From assembly GCA_030549175.1 (NCBI GenBank), contig JAUKUA010000004.1:2232001-2296000 (forward strand): DNA of 64,000 bases, in the 5' to 3' direction. Every line of letters begins with the position of its first letter. Positions within the stretch are counted from its first letter, which is position 1. A model generated the notes under the pieces. The model searched no databases. It saw nothing but the letters and a program-made list of their open reading frames with translations, and was not told the DNA's origin. The DNA comes from Lasiosphaeris hirsuta. Taxonomy: Eukaryota > Ascomycota > Sordariomycetes > Sordariales > Lasiosphaeriaceae. Both the position numbers and the translations under genes were made by a program. This document shows, in pieces, positions 10,777-20,902 of the stretch.

Positions 10777-12036
10777 GTCCTCGCGCCGCCGCGATGCGGG
10801 AGCGTGCTGCTGCTGCTACTCTTGCTGCTCTATGGCAGCCGCTGCCGCACAATGAGCCGTCGTGTTGTGACGGGTGGAGAAAAAGAATGGTGACAATAGT
10901 GGGGGGAGAGATTGGGAAAGTGTCACGAAGAAAAAGAAATTGGAGCCGAATGCAGTGGTCGGCAGGTTGCACTTTCCGTGAGCTTTTGCGCCAGCTTAGA
11001 GCTGTATGAACGAGATCAGTCAATTGGGTCTGGTTGCAATGTTGGCTCGCCTCCCGGTGGGAGCTCTTCGCCCGCCCGCCCGATTCAGAAACTCGTTTGT
11101 ATGCAGTGTCCCTTCTTCAGCTGTGTGGTCAACTCTTGTCGTCCTGTGATCAGCAAGACATATAATATACATACCCCTGCCAAGCATTCTTCTCAGCCAT
11201 ACCTTAATTAACTACGTAACCAGCGTACAGGCGGAGCGACCCCAGTTGCCCCGGAGCGCCACTAAAGTCATGATCAAGGCAAAATTACATATACATGACA
11301 CAGATGCGATAGCAAACTCCCAGGGATAGCTCAAAGCTGGCCTTAGTTTTACAACGCTGCATCTTCCAAGATTTTTGGGAAACTCAATGTGCCACGACAT
11401 GGTGACAAAGCCCCAGAAATTCGGGTATCTAGAGAAGATGATTGATTGTTGGGGGTCAGGGAACGCAAAAACGATCAACAAATCTTAGCATTCTAGTTCG
11501 GGGCCTAGGCGTCAGGCACGGGACACCCCCGAGTGGTTGACACCCAGACTCTGTTGTCGGCTTGTGGTTTGTGCACCTCTCCACGCTTTGTTTCACAACC
11601 GTCTACCCGACAGGGTGTAAGAACGGAACAAGATCCCTGCAATATCTTTTTTACGGCCTTTGGTTGCTACTCTGTTGGTCAGAGATTTAATCAGTCTGTC
11701 GGGGGTGACAGGCGTAGTGATAGATTTTGGCATGATTTTGACCATAACCACACAATGCAAGGCCAAGTTTCCATGGGATGACAGAGAGTGCAGAGAGCAC
11801 AGAGAGTACATACACATGCCGGGTGCTTGGACTACTGGAGGCCTTGCCTACGCTGCTCTCAATGCCAAGATTGAAAAGAGACAGGATATCAGGGCCTCGC
11901 ACACGCCTGTATGATATAAAGGACAATTCATCCGCAGACGTCCAGAGCTGTCATTTGTAAGAGCCAGACAAACAACCCATAGACACCACAGGGCGCAGTG
12001 TACTTGACTCACTTGGAAGTTGGAACTACCAAGGCC
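10777..12036. other. Gene-free stretch between MFS relic and PAL pseudogene
   Basis: Divergent intergenic region that would have held promoters for the minus-strand transporter and plus-strand PAL. No recognisable gene. Short imperfect AGAG-type repeats (cagagagtgcagagagcacag) occur near 11780. Confidence 0.4.
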
Positions 12037-13713
12037 ATGCAGCCGACCATCACCAGGCCAGCCGGGGCGCTCAAGTTCGATCTCTACGAGCAGTGGCCGA
12101 ATCCTCATGCCCAGAAAACATGGGAAACCTTGGCGCACCTCAAGAAGCTCGCAAAGAGCGGCACTGTTACTATCGACGGCACAGCATTGGATGCTGCATC
12201 GGTCGTGGCCTCCGCCAGGTAAGTACTAAGCGCTACAGGGGTTATTCAATCCTCACCGGCGGTCTGACATTTGTGATAGATATGGCTGTAAGGTGTCGGC
12301 AAAGGATGATGAAGCCATTAGGGTGGGCATCAACGGCAGCGTCAACACTCTTCAAGAATACCTGAGCAAGGGGTACTTCCTCTATGGTGTGTAGCAGACG
12401 TCTACGTCAGAGTGGGCGGTCGGAAGGGCACTCCAAGAGTCATGACGGTACAGGAGGCGCTGAGCGAGTACTCGATCAAACCTATAGTTCTCGGGCCGAA
12501 AGAGGGGCTGAGCTTGATCAACGGCACAGCAGCTGCAGCAGCTGTAGCAACCCTTGGACTCTTTGAGGCCAACCAACTGGCAGTCCTGTCGCAGGTGCTC
12601 ACTGCCATGTCCTCCGAGGCCCTGTACGCCAATGCGGAATGGGCGCATCCGTTTATCGCCGCTGTTAGGCCCCGCTGCGGACAGATCGAGGCCGCCCAAA
12701 ATGTGCGCACGTTTTTGCAGGGGTCTAAACTCGTCTACGGCCTTGAGCACGCTAAAGATCGGTTCAAGGCTGGTCTAGTCTAGCACAGGAGCGATATTCT
12801 TTGAGAAGCGCCCCGCAGTGGCTCTCACCCTTGCTCGAAGATCTGGTCAGCGTCGAGAGTCAGCTTACGGTCGAGCTTAACTCGGCCTCCGACAACCCGG
12901 TAGTCAACGTTGCTGACAGCGACATCCACTGCGGTGCCAACTTCCAGGCCGCCACAGTGACCTCAGTAACCGAGAAGTAGTCGATCTGTGGACGCTGCAT
13001 AGGACATTCCTGGTCAGTGTGTAAGAGTGATCGAAGGAGCTGGTCTCGGGGCTGCTTGAAACTGATGAAGCTACTGAGATTGTCCTTGACACCTTTTGGA
13101 AGCTTTTCGAGGAGGCGTGGTATGATAACTGTGCCTACGATGCCATCGAGCGGTGCGACAAGGCGTCATAGGTGCTAGCCACGGCGGTCCTAGCGTACTT
13201 CGAGCTCACGGGGGACATTGCTGTGTCCAGAGTCGAAACGGCGCGCCAGGGGTTCAGCTCGCTGCTGCTTGAGGCGTACATCTCCCACCGGGACGAATTT
13301 TTTTCAGAACCTAGCAACAGCGTAGTATCTTGGCAAGGGCACCAAGGTGGCATACCTCTTTTTTCCGGGAGCGTCTTGGAGTCCCCATGCATCGGGGCCT
13401 GGTGGAGCATCCTATCGCTGACGACCCAAGCGGCAATGTGATTGACGGTCGTCCCAAGAAGACCATCAGATCCTGGGTGTCGACCATATACGAGGCTGTC
13501 CGCGATGGATCGCTGAGCGAAGAGGTTTTGGGCTTCTTGGCGTCCGGGACCGTTGTGGACAGTTTGGACAAAAAAGGCAGTAACGGCAATGGTACCAGTG
13601 AGGTAGCAGTCGGCAATGGCATCCTCCACAGGGATCATGTTGCTGAAAATGGTGCTGCCAACGGACATGGCGCTACTGACGAGAGCAACAGTGAGGACGG
13701 CGTAGTTTTGTGA
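12037..13713 (+). pseudogene. PAL: Phenylalanine ammonia-lyase, decayed, catalytic core deleted
   Basis: Aromatic amino acid lyase (PAL converts phenylalanine to trans-cinnamate). Exon 1 starts at ATG 12037 and ends at 12218 (VTIDGTALDAASVVASAR). A GTAAGT intron leads to exon 2 at 12280 (YGCKVSAKDD...LQEYLSKGYFLYGV). At about 12390 the sequence jumps from YGV straight to DVYVRVGGRKGTPRV, which lies beyond the active site in the family, so the segment carrying the Ala-Ser-Gly triad that forms the MIO cofactor is gone. Further family blocks follow in shifting frames: EALSEYSIKPIVLGPKEGLS; RYSLRSAPQWLSPLLEDL with LNSASDNPVVNV; NFQAATVTSVTEK then TAG; EEAWYDNCAYDAIERCDKAS then TAG; YLGKGTKVAYLF, a shift in a T run, then RERLGVPMHRGLVEHP...GRPKKTIRSW. 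Clearly non-functional. Confidence 0.92.
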
Positions 13714-14698
13714 GTTGTTGATTATTATGGGGGGGGTTTTTTTGGGACTTGCTAGAGCGGCACCCCCTCCTTTTGCTACGGCGGCATCCAGTGCAGGGTT
13801 AGCTGGTTATGTTTAGAAGAAACATGACCCCCGTCGACCGAGAATTCTGCCACCCACCAAGGATTCTGCCATGCCCAGGCCCCTGTTCCTACCAGCATCA
13901 TCATCCATCGAAGTTGCCATGTAAAACATCACCACATACCAAATTTACCACATAAAGCGATACAAAACGATGCCACACATCATCCTTGCCATGTGCAACG
14001 ATGCTCAAATGAGCCACTACAACCATAACAAGCCTATTTGGGCCGGAAAAGGTCGAATTTGATGCTTTTGAGGGTGTAGAATTGATCATAACGACGTTAT
14101 TAGCATTGAACGCAGATGTGGGTGGGCATGGCATCGTTGTTGTTTGTTGTGTGGAAAAGAATTGTGCAATGGAAGGTGGTGGGCAAGGTGGGGGTCATTG
14201 GAAGATTTGATGGCTGGCTCTGTAAGTGGTGGCCTTGCAAGCGGTGGGCAATTGGGTCGCGCAATTAGCATGCAGACATGGAGGGGTCAAAGGCGGTGTG
14301 GACTTTTGAAGGCGGTGAGGGTCAGGGGATGGGGTCCATGGTTTTCGCCGTTGGCGACTGAGACGTGCCGGCTAGTTGACTAAAAGAGATCCTTCTACCG
14401 AAATCCTAGCCCAATACATACCCCCTCGAGCGATCCATGTCAGCTTCAAGCTAGATGTCTCCAGACCCGCCGACTACCTGGGTACCTTCCTCGCCGCATA
14501 TCAGAACTCCGATCCCTCCCCCCTTCCCCTGTGGAAGGCTCCATGTCTATGCTGGCGGAATATAGGCCGCGGTTCACTTGATGTCTCCATATTTCACGAC
14601 ATTGAATGGGGTGTTCGCAGGCAGGCGTAGCTCGTCAACTTGGTGCAACGGCTTCATAGGTAGGTACCTAACTAATTCTCTGATTTATTTAGTCTCTA
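13714..14698. other. Gene-free stretch
   Basis: Short ORFs on both strands without family resemblance. Near 14655 lies a TAGGTAGGTACCTA-type palindromic island like others in the window. Confidence 0.4.
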
Positions 14699-15971
14699 TC
14701 AACAAGCACCAGATTTCTTCCTCAGCCTCTCTCCATATCGAAGAAGCACAAGCGAAATAGGCGACAATGCCAAGGCAATAAACGCCAAAAAAAGACTATT
14801 CCCCCAACCGAGTCCCAAAGCATCATACAGCCCCTGTCCACCTAGAGGGAGGAGGGCGTCGCAGATGCTTCGCAGGACGTTGCTGCCCGCCAGCGCCGAG
14901 GCGTTGTGCAAAGGAAACGCCTTCACCAGATATGTCGTGCTGGCCTGAAAGATGGCGATCATGCCGAACCCAAAGACGCCCATGCCGAACAAGGGCACAA
15001 CTGGGTGGTCTTGCCGCTGCGCTGACCAGCCGTGCCAGAACAGACCGGCCGCTGTCACCAACCCCCCGGGAAGCATCGGCCAGAGCTAGTGCTCCGGCTT
15101 GAGCTCCTTGTTTGCTCTCTTCCTGTGGGCGATGTACTTATCTGAAATGGCTGCGCAGGCAAATACACCTACTTGTGTGTCAGCAACCTGAGTTTTTTTT
15201 GCTTCGGGGTGCTGGTTTAGACGAACCTAGCAATGTCCCAATACCATCTCCCAGAAACGCCAGCCCCGAAAGCCCGGTATCAAAGTCGTACCATCTCTGG
15301 TACACGTAGGCAAGCGTTGTGAATGTCAGGTACTGGTATCCATAGACCACGGCGACGTCTACTCCAATTAGCATAAGGAGCGGCGATGTCAGCAGCATCT
15401 TCATCGGACGAATCAAGGCGTCCATCGCTAGTCTGGCGGCTGGCTTGTTCGACGTGGTCGTTTCGGGCTGTTGGGCGTGGAACCGGTCGTCGCCGCTCTG
15501 TTTCCGGAGCCGCTGAGCTTTCCGTCGGAGTAAAATGGGTGCGTACGTCTCTGGAATACATATCGGGGAGAGAAGCAACAGAGCTCCCATCTTTTTTTGG
15601 GGTGGGGGCAGGCAGGCCTCGCGTTAGCAATGGGAGTGGGGAGACATATATAGCGGCAAGCTAGGCGTACCATTATCACAATGACCCAAAAGATCCACCG
15701 CCAGCCGACGTATTGACCGAGATAGCTACCGGCAATGGGGGCGAATATCTTTCTCCAAGGAAAGGCTCAATCAGCGGTCCGGCACGCAGAAAAAAAGATG
15801 ACAGAGTGCTCACCGGCCCAATCAGCGGCCCGAGTCCCCACATAGCCATGGCCTTGCCCACGCAAGACGATATTGCCCATCCTGGCGCTCTGGAGGTGTA
15901 GAGCTAGTCGTCGACACGACGGGAGCATTTTTGACGTGGCCCGCCGTCTTCTCTGTGTCGGCGGCGGCCAT
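14699..15971 (-). pseudogene. MFS drug-transporter-like relic lacking the first helices
   Basis: Drug:H+ antiporter-type MFS pieces in minus order. A possible N-terminal tail starts at ATG 15971 (MAAADTEKTAGHVKNAPVVS). Then follow VGKAMAMWGLGPLIGP, an intron-like gap, FAPIAGSYLGQYVGWRWIFW (motif of helix 5), a second gap, a loop exon about 15590-15220 (LLSPICIPETYAPILL ... YGYQYLTFTTLAYVYQRWYDF), and the last helices 15076-14699 (FGMGVFGFGMIAIFQASTTY ... NSLFLAFIALALSPISLVLL, stop). The segment that should hold helices 1-3, between the tail and VGKAMAM, is absent and the frame there contains a stop. It therefore looks broken, but most exons are well preserved. Confidence 0.72.
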
Positions 15972-17270
15972 TGTTGCGACGAGAATATGGCGGCTGTTGG
16001 GCGCAGACACAAAAAAAAAAAAGAAGAAAAAGGTGGAACCCTTCTTCAACTTCTTTTGGGGATCCCTTCTTTTGTCAAAAAGGAAGCCAAAAGTCGGCTT
16101 GCGGGGCACCAAAGCAAGAAGCCGCCGCGACCCAAGGCCCTGATCCACAACCGACAAGCCACACCGGCCAATTCTGCCCCCCTGCCCGTGAAATACTATC
16201 CAATGTAAGGCGCAGATAGCACCAAATACAGTAATCCAGGCCCCCATTTTTACCATTTTCTACACTTTTCTGTACCAGACAACTCTAACTAGTACGGGGC
16301 CAGCCTAGCACGGCTTCTAGTTCCTTCCCTCATATCTATAGCGGGCTACAGCACACTGCCTTCCTAGGAGTGTTAACTAGCGGCACGCTTGCTTTTTTCG
16401 GATGACTTGCGGTGGCTCGTGATGTTATAATAGGGTTATCTGGCGACCCTGACTCAAATCACGTAAATACTGGCAATTGTGCTGTGTTCCGTGAAGTAGA
16501 GTATATAGGGTGACGAAGAGGAAGAGGTTAGGAATGGATCCTGGCCAGGCCTAAGATGTAGGCACAGGTTGGCGCTAGGGCCATGAGGAAGCCATTCACT
16601 GCTTATCCATCCTCTTATCTATCCACTTATCTACTTGTCTAATCCATCGATACTGAAACCCGTATCATTGGGATATAAAAAGGAACCCACATGTAGTAAA
16701 ATATTGGGCTCCAACTTCACCTTCTACTGGTTCCTGTCCTAGCTGGCTATTTCCGTCTTCCGATGTCACAGCACTCTGGGACGGAAACGACGGAACTTGG
16801 TTGGACTTTTGGGAGCCCATCCTTTGTTCGCATCCTGTGTTATCAAAGAAGAAACGGGGCTCGCCACCAACGCCTTTCCCGAAACGGCGTATTCTGGGAC
16901 AAGTCCTCGCACCCTCGTCACGATTCGACCGAATTTCATCACCCTCGACCAATGGCCAGTGATGCCCTTTGCACCGGGAGCCAGCTTGTCCCAGGGGGTT
17001 TTCGGCCTGGCGCATTTTGTTCTCTTTGGGGGCAGCTTGGGTGGAGGCTGGAGCTACGCATGTATCGGCAGGGGATGCTTCGAGCTCTATAAAGAACTAA
17101 AGGCCTGTCGCTACAGCCTAGGACAAACTTGAACGCCGATTCCCTCCCTCTTGTATGCGAAAAATCACTCATACCTGCTCATATCAACTTCCTCTTCGCA
17201 AAAACACCCAAGAACGCAGCGCCCGTCGGCTCAAGTCCTTTGTCCAGATAGTCGGAATTTTGCACCAGCC
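15972..17270. other. Gene-free stretch, promoter side of the cupredoxin gene
   Basis: No recognised gene. An A-rich run at 16010-16031 sits at the left edge. The last few hundred bases before 17271 are the likely promoter and 5' leader of the cupredoxin-like gene. Overlapping plus-strand ORFs at 16763-17132 show no family resemblance. Confidence 0.4.
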
Positions 17271-17963
17271 ATGTCTCCCCTCAGCAGCCTCATTCTCATC
17301 GCCGGCCTCGCCCTGCAAGCCGGCGCCGTCACCATTCCAGTCTCGGTGGGCAAGGTCGGCCTCGTTTTCGACCCCAACACCATCCGGGCCGCGCAGGGCG
17401 ACATCATCGAGTTCCGGTTCTGGGCCAGGAACCACAGCGTGGTCTCGGGCAACTGGAACCAGGCGTGCACCCCAGCCACGAGCGCCGGCTTCTTCTCCGG
17501 CTTCAACTTCCCCACCGAGGCGGGCGCCCCCAACGTGAGTCTCCCCCCCCCCCCCCCCCCCCCTTCTCTCCTTTCCGGCACTAACCAACCCGCCCAGGCC
17601 AACGTCTTCCGCGTCACCATCAACGACACCAACCCCATCGTGTTTTACTGTTCGCAGAACACGGGGTCGCACTGCAAGAACGGCATGGTTGGCGTCGTCA
17701 ACCCCGCCGGCGGCAACACGCTTGAGAGTTACGTCAACGCGGCCAAGAGCGCCTCCACCGCCGTGTCCCCCCAGGTCGGCGTCTTTGGCGGCGTCATCGT
17801 CCAGGGCGCCATCTCACCTACTACTACTGGTGGCAGCAGCACCGGCACCGGCACCGCGACCGGCACCGCGACCCCGACTCAGACGGGCAATGCGGCTGGG
17901 ACGATCGCGGCGCCGCTTGTTGGGTTGTGTGCGGCTGGGTTGGCGGCTTTGGTCTTGATGTAA
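17271..17963 (+). CDS. GPI-type extracellular cupredoxin-like protein
   Basis: Secreted cell-surface protein. A signal peptide (SPLSSLILIAGLALQAGA) is followed by a cupredoxin-like domain: VGKVGLVFDPNTIRAAQGD, FRFWARNHSVVSG, NWNQACTPATSAGFFSGFNF, FRVTINDTNPIVFYCSQ and HCKNGMVGVVNP. This His..Cys..His..Met order resembles type-I copper ligands. A Thr/Gly-rich spacer and a hydrophobic C-terminus without a basic tail fit GPI anchoring. An intron at 17535-17597 (GTGAGT...CACTAAC...CCCAG, 63 nt) is a multiple of three without a stop, so it reads through; its poly-C run and placement before ANVFRVTI show it is intronic. Spliced CDS 17271-17534 and 17598-17963. Copper binding is inferred. Confidence 0.87.
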   Translation: MSPLSSLILIAGLALQAGAVTIPVSVGKVGLVFDPNTIRAAQGDIIEFRFWARNHSVVSGNWNQACTPATSAGFFSGFNFPTEAGAPNVSLPPPPPPPSLLSGTNQPAQANVFRVTINDTNPIVFYCSQNTGSHCKNGMVGVVNPAGGNTLESYVNAAKSASTAVSPQVGVFGGVIVQGAISPTTTGGSSTGTGTATGTATPTQTGNAAGTIAAPLVGLCAAGLAALVLM

Positions 17964-18486
17964 TTGGGATGTGTTGATGTGGGTTGGAAATCTCCACAAT
18001 CTATGTCATGATCTGGGGGTTGTGCTGAGGGAGTTTTCGATTTGGAATTGTTATGTTCCCGAGATGGTAATCATGCAGAGTGTCTTTAGATGTCGGCGGC
18101 TTCGTGCTATCATTTTAACCTTGTCTTTATCTACTTGAGAGATAGTATAGTACCTAGCATAAAAACACAGCCTATAACCCTGTATGGGAATGAACTTGTC
18201 GGTATCAACTTCACCCCGTGTCAGCAACATGAGAACAGCGCGTTTAGATTCGGCATGAAGTGGTCGCTTTTTATTTCAGCCCCGTGATAGGGAGCGCCTA
18301 AACTTCAGCAAGAATCGTGAGGAGAGGACGGGAGAGGCATAATTCTAGAAGGCATTGCGCCGGAGCCTTCCCACAGTCTAGATTGCAGACCTCACGAATG
18401 CTAGCCCCGCGCAGACCTCCGCCCCGTTAGATTTAGCAGAGCGGATGGGACACGAGTCACTCGGGATCGTTGGCCCCTTCAACCGG
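17964..18486. other. Gene-free stretch
   Basis: 3' flank of the cupredoxin-like gene and of the minus-strand reductase relic. Nothing else recognised. Confidence 0.4.
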
Positions 18487-19080
18487 CTAGAAAGCCTCGA
18501 GTAGAAGCTGTGCCCCCAGACGGTCTATTTCGCGTTGATCCACTCTCGTCGACTTGAAATCACAGACGCGCAGGTATTCCTTCAGGCGGTCCTCGCTCGG
18601 CGTAGTCGTAGTGACTAGGATCCCCTTGTCTAAACTGCTAGCGCATGAGGTTCTCGGGCCCTGCCACGCCATACTTTGCCACCGGCTGCACGTCTGGAAG
18701 ATGGGCTCGAGACCCACCGGGCAGAAATTGGACACGCCGATGGAGCGCGCAAGACACTCGGCCTTCGGGCGACTTGAATGCGAAGGGATGGTGGATGAGG
18801 TAGAGCCTGGGCATCCCATCGAGTCAGATGGCCCTTCTACGCGGTGCGGCTTCTAGTCACAGGGAAAAACTCACCATCAGCGCAATCGATATGCGCGAAG
18901 CCCATCCAAACGGCAGTCTTGATAGTCTCTACCAGAGGACGGCTGATATTGGGATCCCCGCGTTTCGACCATCGTGTCCCGGTGCCGAAACCAAGCTATC
19001 AGGGCCGGTTTGCCCTACATCAGCGAGGGATCAAGCGGGAGGGGGACAACGCGTACCCGAACATCGGCTCCGCCGTTAAT
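18487..19080 (-). pseudogene. Aldo-keto reductase relic
   Basis: Two AKR blocks in minus order. Near 19000-18888: LGFGTGTRWSKRGDPNISRP then LVETIKTAVWMGFAHIDCAD, matching the family's N-terminal strand/helix and the Asp of the catalytic tetrad (HIDCA). In-frame TGA and TAG lie directly upstream of LGFGTG, so there is no intact start. A GTGAGT donor follows HIDCAD. The second block (18780-18487) has RSIGVSNF, a long gap, then GILVTTTTPSEDRLKEYLRV and EIDRLGA, the C-terminal substrate-loop region. The middle (catalytic Tyr and Lys) is largely missing. NAD(P)H-dependent oxidoreductase by family, not functional here. Confidence 0.72.
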
Positions 19081-20902
19081 CGGGATGTTAGGCAGAGCGG
19101 ACCCAGCTCTCAGGGCCATCTCAAGTTGAAAAACGACGTGAATGCTGCGGAGCGATGGGAAATAAATACACAATTGGGGTGGCAGTTTGGTCACTGGTGA
19201 GCTTGGAACTCCGAGTGCGGATCAAGCTGGGGGATGGTGCGCAAATCTGAGTCCTGTCGCTCTCAAGGCAGCCGCCAACAAACGCCAGGAGCGCACTATG
19301 AATTCAAATTGGCGCCCAACCAGAGAGGGACAGCTTCAACTTGCAAAATTCATCTCATGCATTTCCACTACGCCTCACTCTTATCCCTCTACCCTGACTT
19401 CAGGCTGTTGATTCTCGGCGTGGTTGATCAACCTCATCTCTGCTATACACTACTACCGAGAAGGTTGGCGATAATGGCGAGGTTATTTCGAAGCGCGCGA
19501 TTCAGCTGAACTACATTGTCACAGTGCTGGAGCCAGGATGTGAAAGGGTGGTCCTGAGCGACAACGAGAACTCGGAGAGTGTTTGGGCCGAGGAAGGAGA
19601 CTTGTTGGCGCAGCATCACGAATGAGATGAAGAAGGTTGTCCAGGAGGCGTTTTCAAGCATTTCCAGCTCGTTGTCATGATTGCTCTGAGTCGGTGGAGA
19701 ACTCGCGGCACACCCTCATTGGGGTCGAGTTGCCGGGATTAGGGTTGGTGTCAGGGGCTGACTGCAGTAGTGTCCTGGTCAGTACGGACAAGGATAGGTT
19801 GAAGAGAGAAATACCAAGAACCCCAAGTGGTCGCGTGCCCGGCCTTGGTGAGACCTGCACCGGCCGGTGTTGATAAGTGGTTTCCTTAAGCTTTAGCGCT
19901 CCCCTCTTGTGCCCGGGCTCGGGGTAGCACAAGGCGACCATGTTGTGCATCTAGTGCACCACATGTTGTTTATCGTGTGCTCCCGATAGGAGGTGACCCC
20001 TGGATCAGACCCTGGATCGGCTGGGCTAGGATGCCGAGTAACAGTGCGGTGTCGGAGGAAGCTCGGGTTGGTGGCGACGCGAAATAAAAGAATTGCGGCG
20101 GTAAATCTGCAGCCGAAATGTGCTTGTAATAGGTCCCGAATTTGAATTATGCTCAGCAACTGTCAACAGCCACCAGAGACTCAACAGAGCCAAATCAGCA
20201 GCGCTAAATAAAAGACATCAAATCGAGTTCGGAAAGCTAGAGAAGAAAATATGTGACATGAAATAGAGAAATAGATCGGATAGGTCAGACAAGACCTGCC
20301 AAGCCAAACGTTCTCGTGGGCATCGACCCCGCGCACCCATTTGGGCCACGGTCTGCAGGGATTACAGGGCAAATGGGCTGATGGCTGACGGCTGATGGCA
20401 TGCAGTGCCACGGCATTGGGAACGCCGGATTGAGTGCTGCCGGGCGCAATCTGACAAAGCCCGTCACTGGCCCGGGCAGCAGGAAGGGTCTTTTTCCTAC
20501 CGAGCGTGACTGACGTCTCAACTGACGTGACGTCTTCACTCCGAAAACGCCGCATATCAACTGTTGATTCTTCTCGACAGGAGCCAAATTTCAGCTTTGA
20601 CTCTGGACAACCACCGCCTGAACCCTACCAGCCCAGCATCTCCGACAAGGTTTAACCTTGTTCTCTCCCGAACCCTCAGAGCTCCCCTGTCACCCTGCCC
20701 ACCCTGCCACCCTGCACCTTTTCTCATATGAGACTGAAGCCAAAGCTCAGGTTGTCCACCCATTTTCTGCATTTATCTTGGCCGCGATCCTAGTCGCGAA
20801 GCTTTCATATCTCTGGCATACAATGTATTTCGTGCTCTGAAGCACAATCATTTCCTCTTGCATCCGCCCCCTCCCCCCTGAGTCGAAGACCGATCGATCG
20901 CG
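19081..20902. other. Gene-free stretch
   Basis: No recognisable protein or RNA gene in 1.8 kb. The right end is pyrimidine-rich (20640-20720) and likely holds the AFG1 promoter and leader. Confidence 0.4.

Noticed and set aside
16763..17132. Overlapping plus ORFs of about 110 codons upstream of the cupredoxin gene
   Set aside because: Two overlapping frames of equal quality, no domain, and they occupy the likely promoter and leader.
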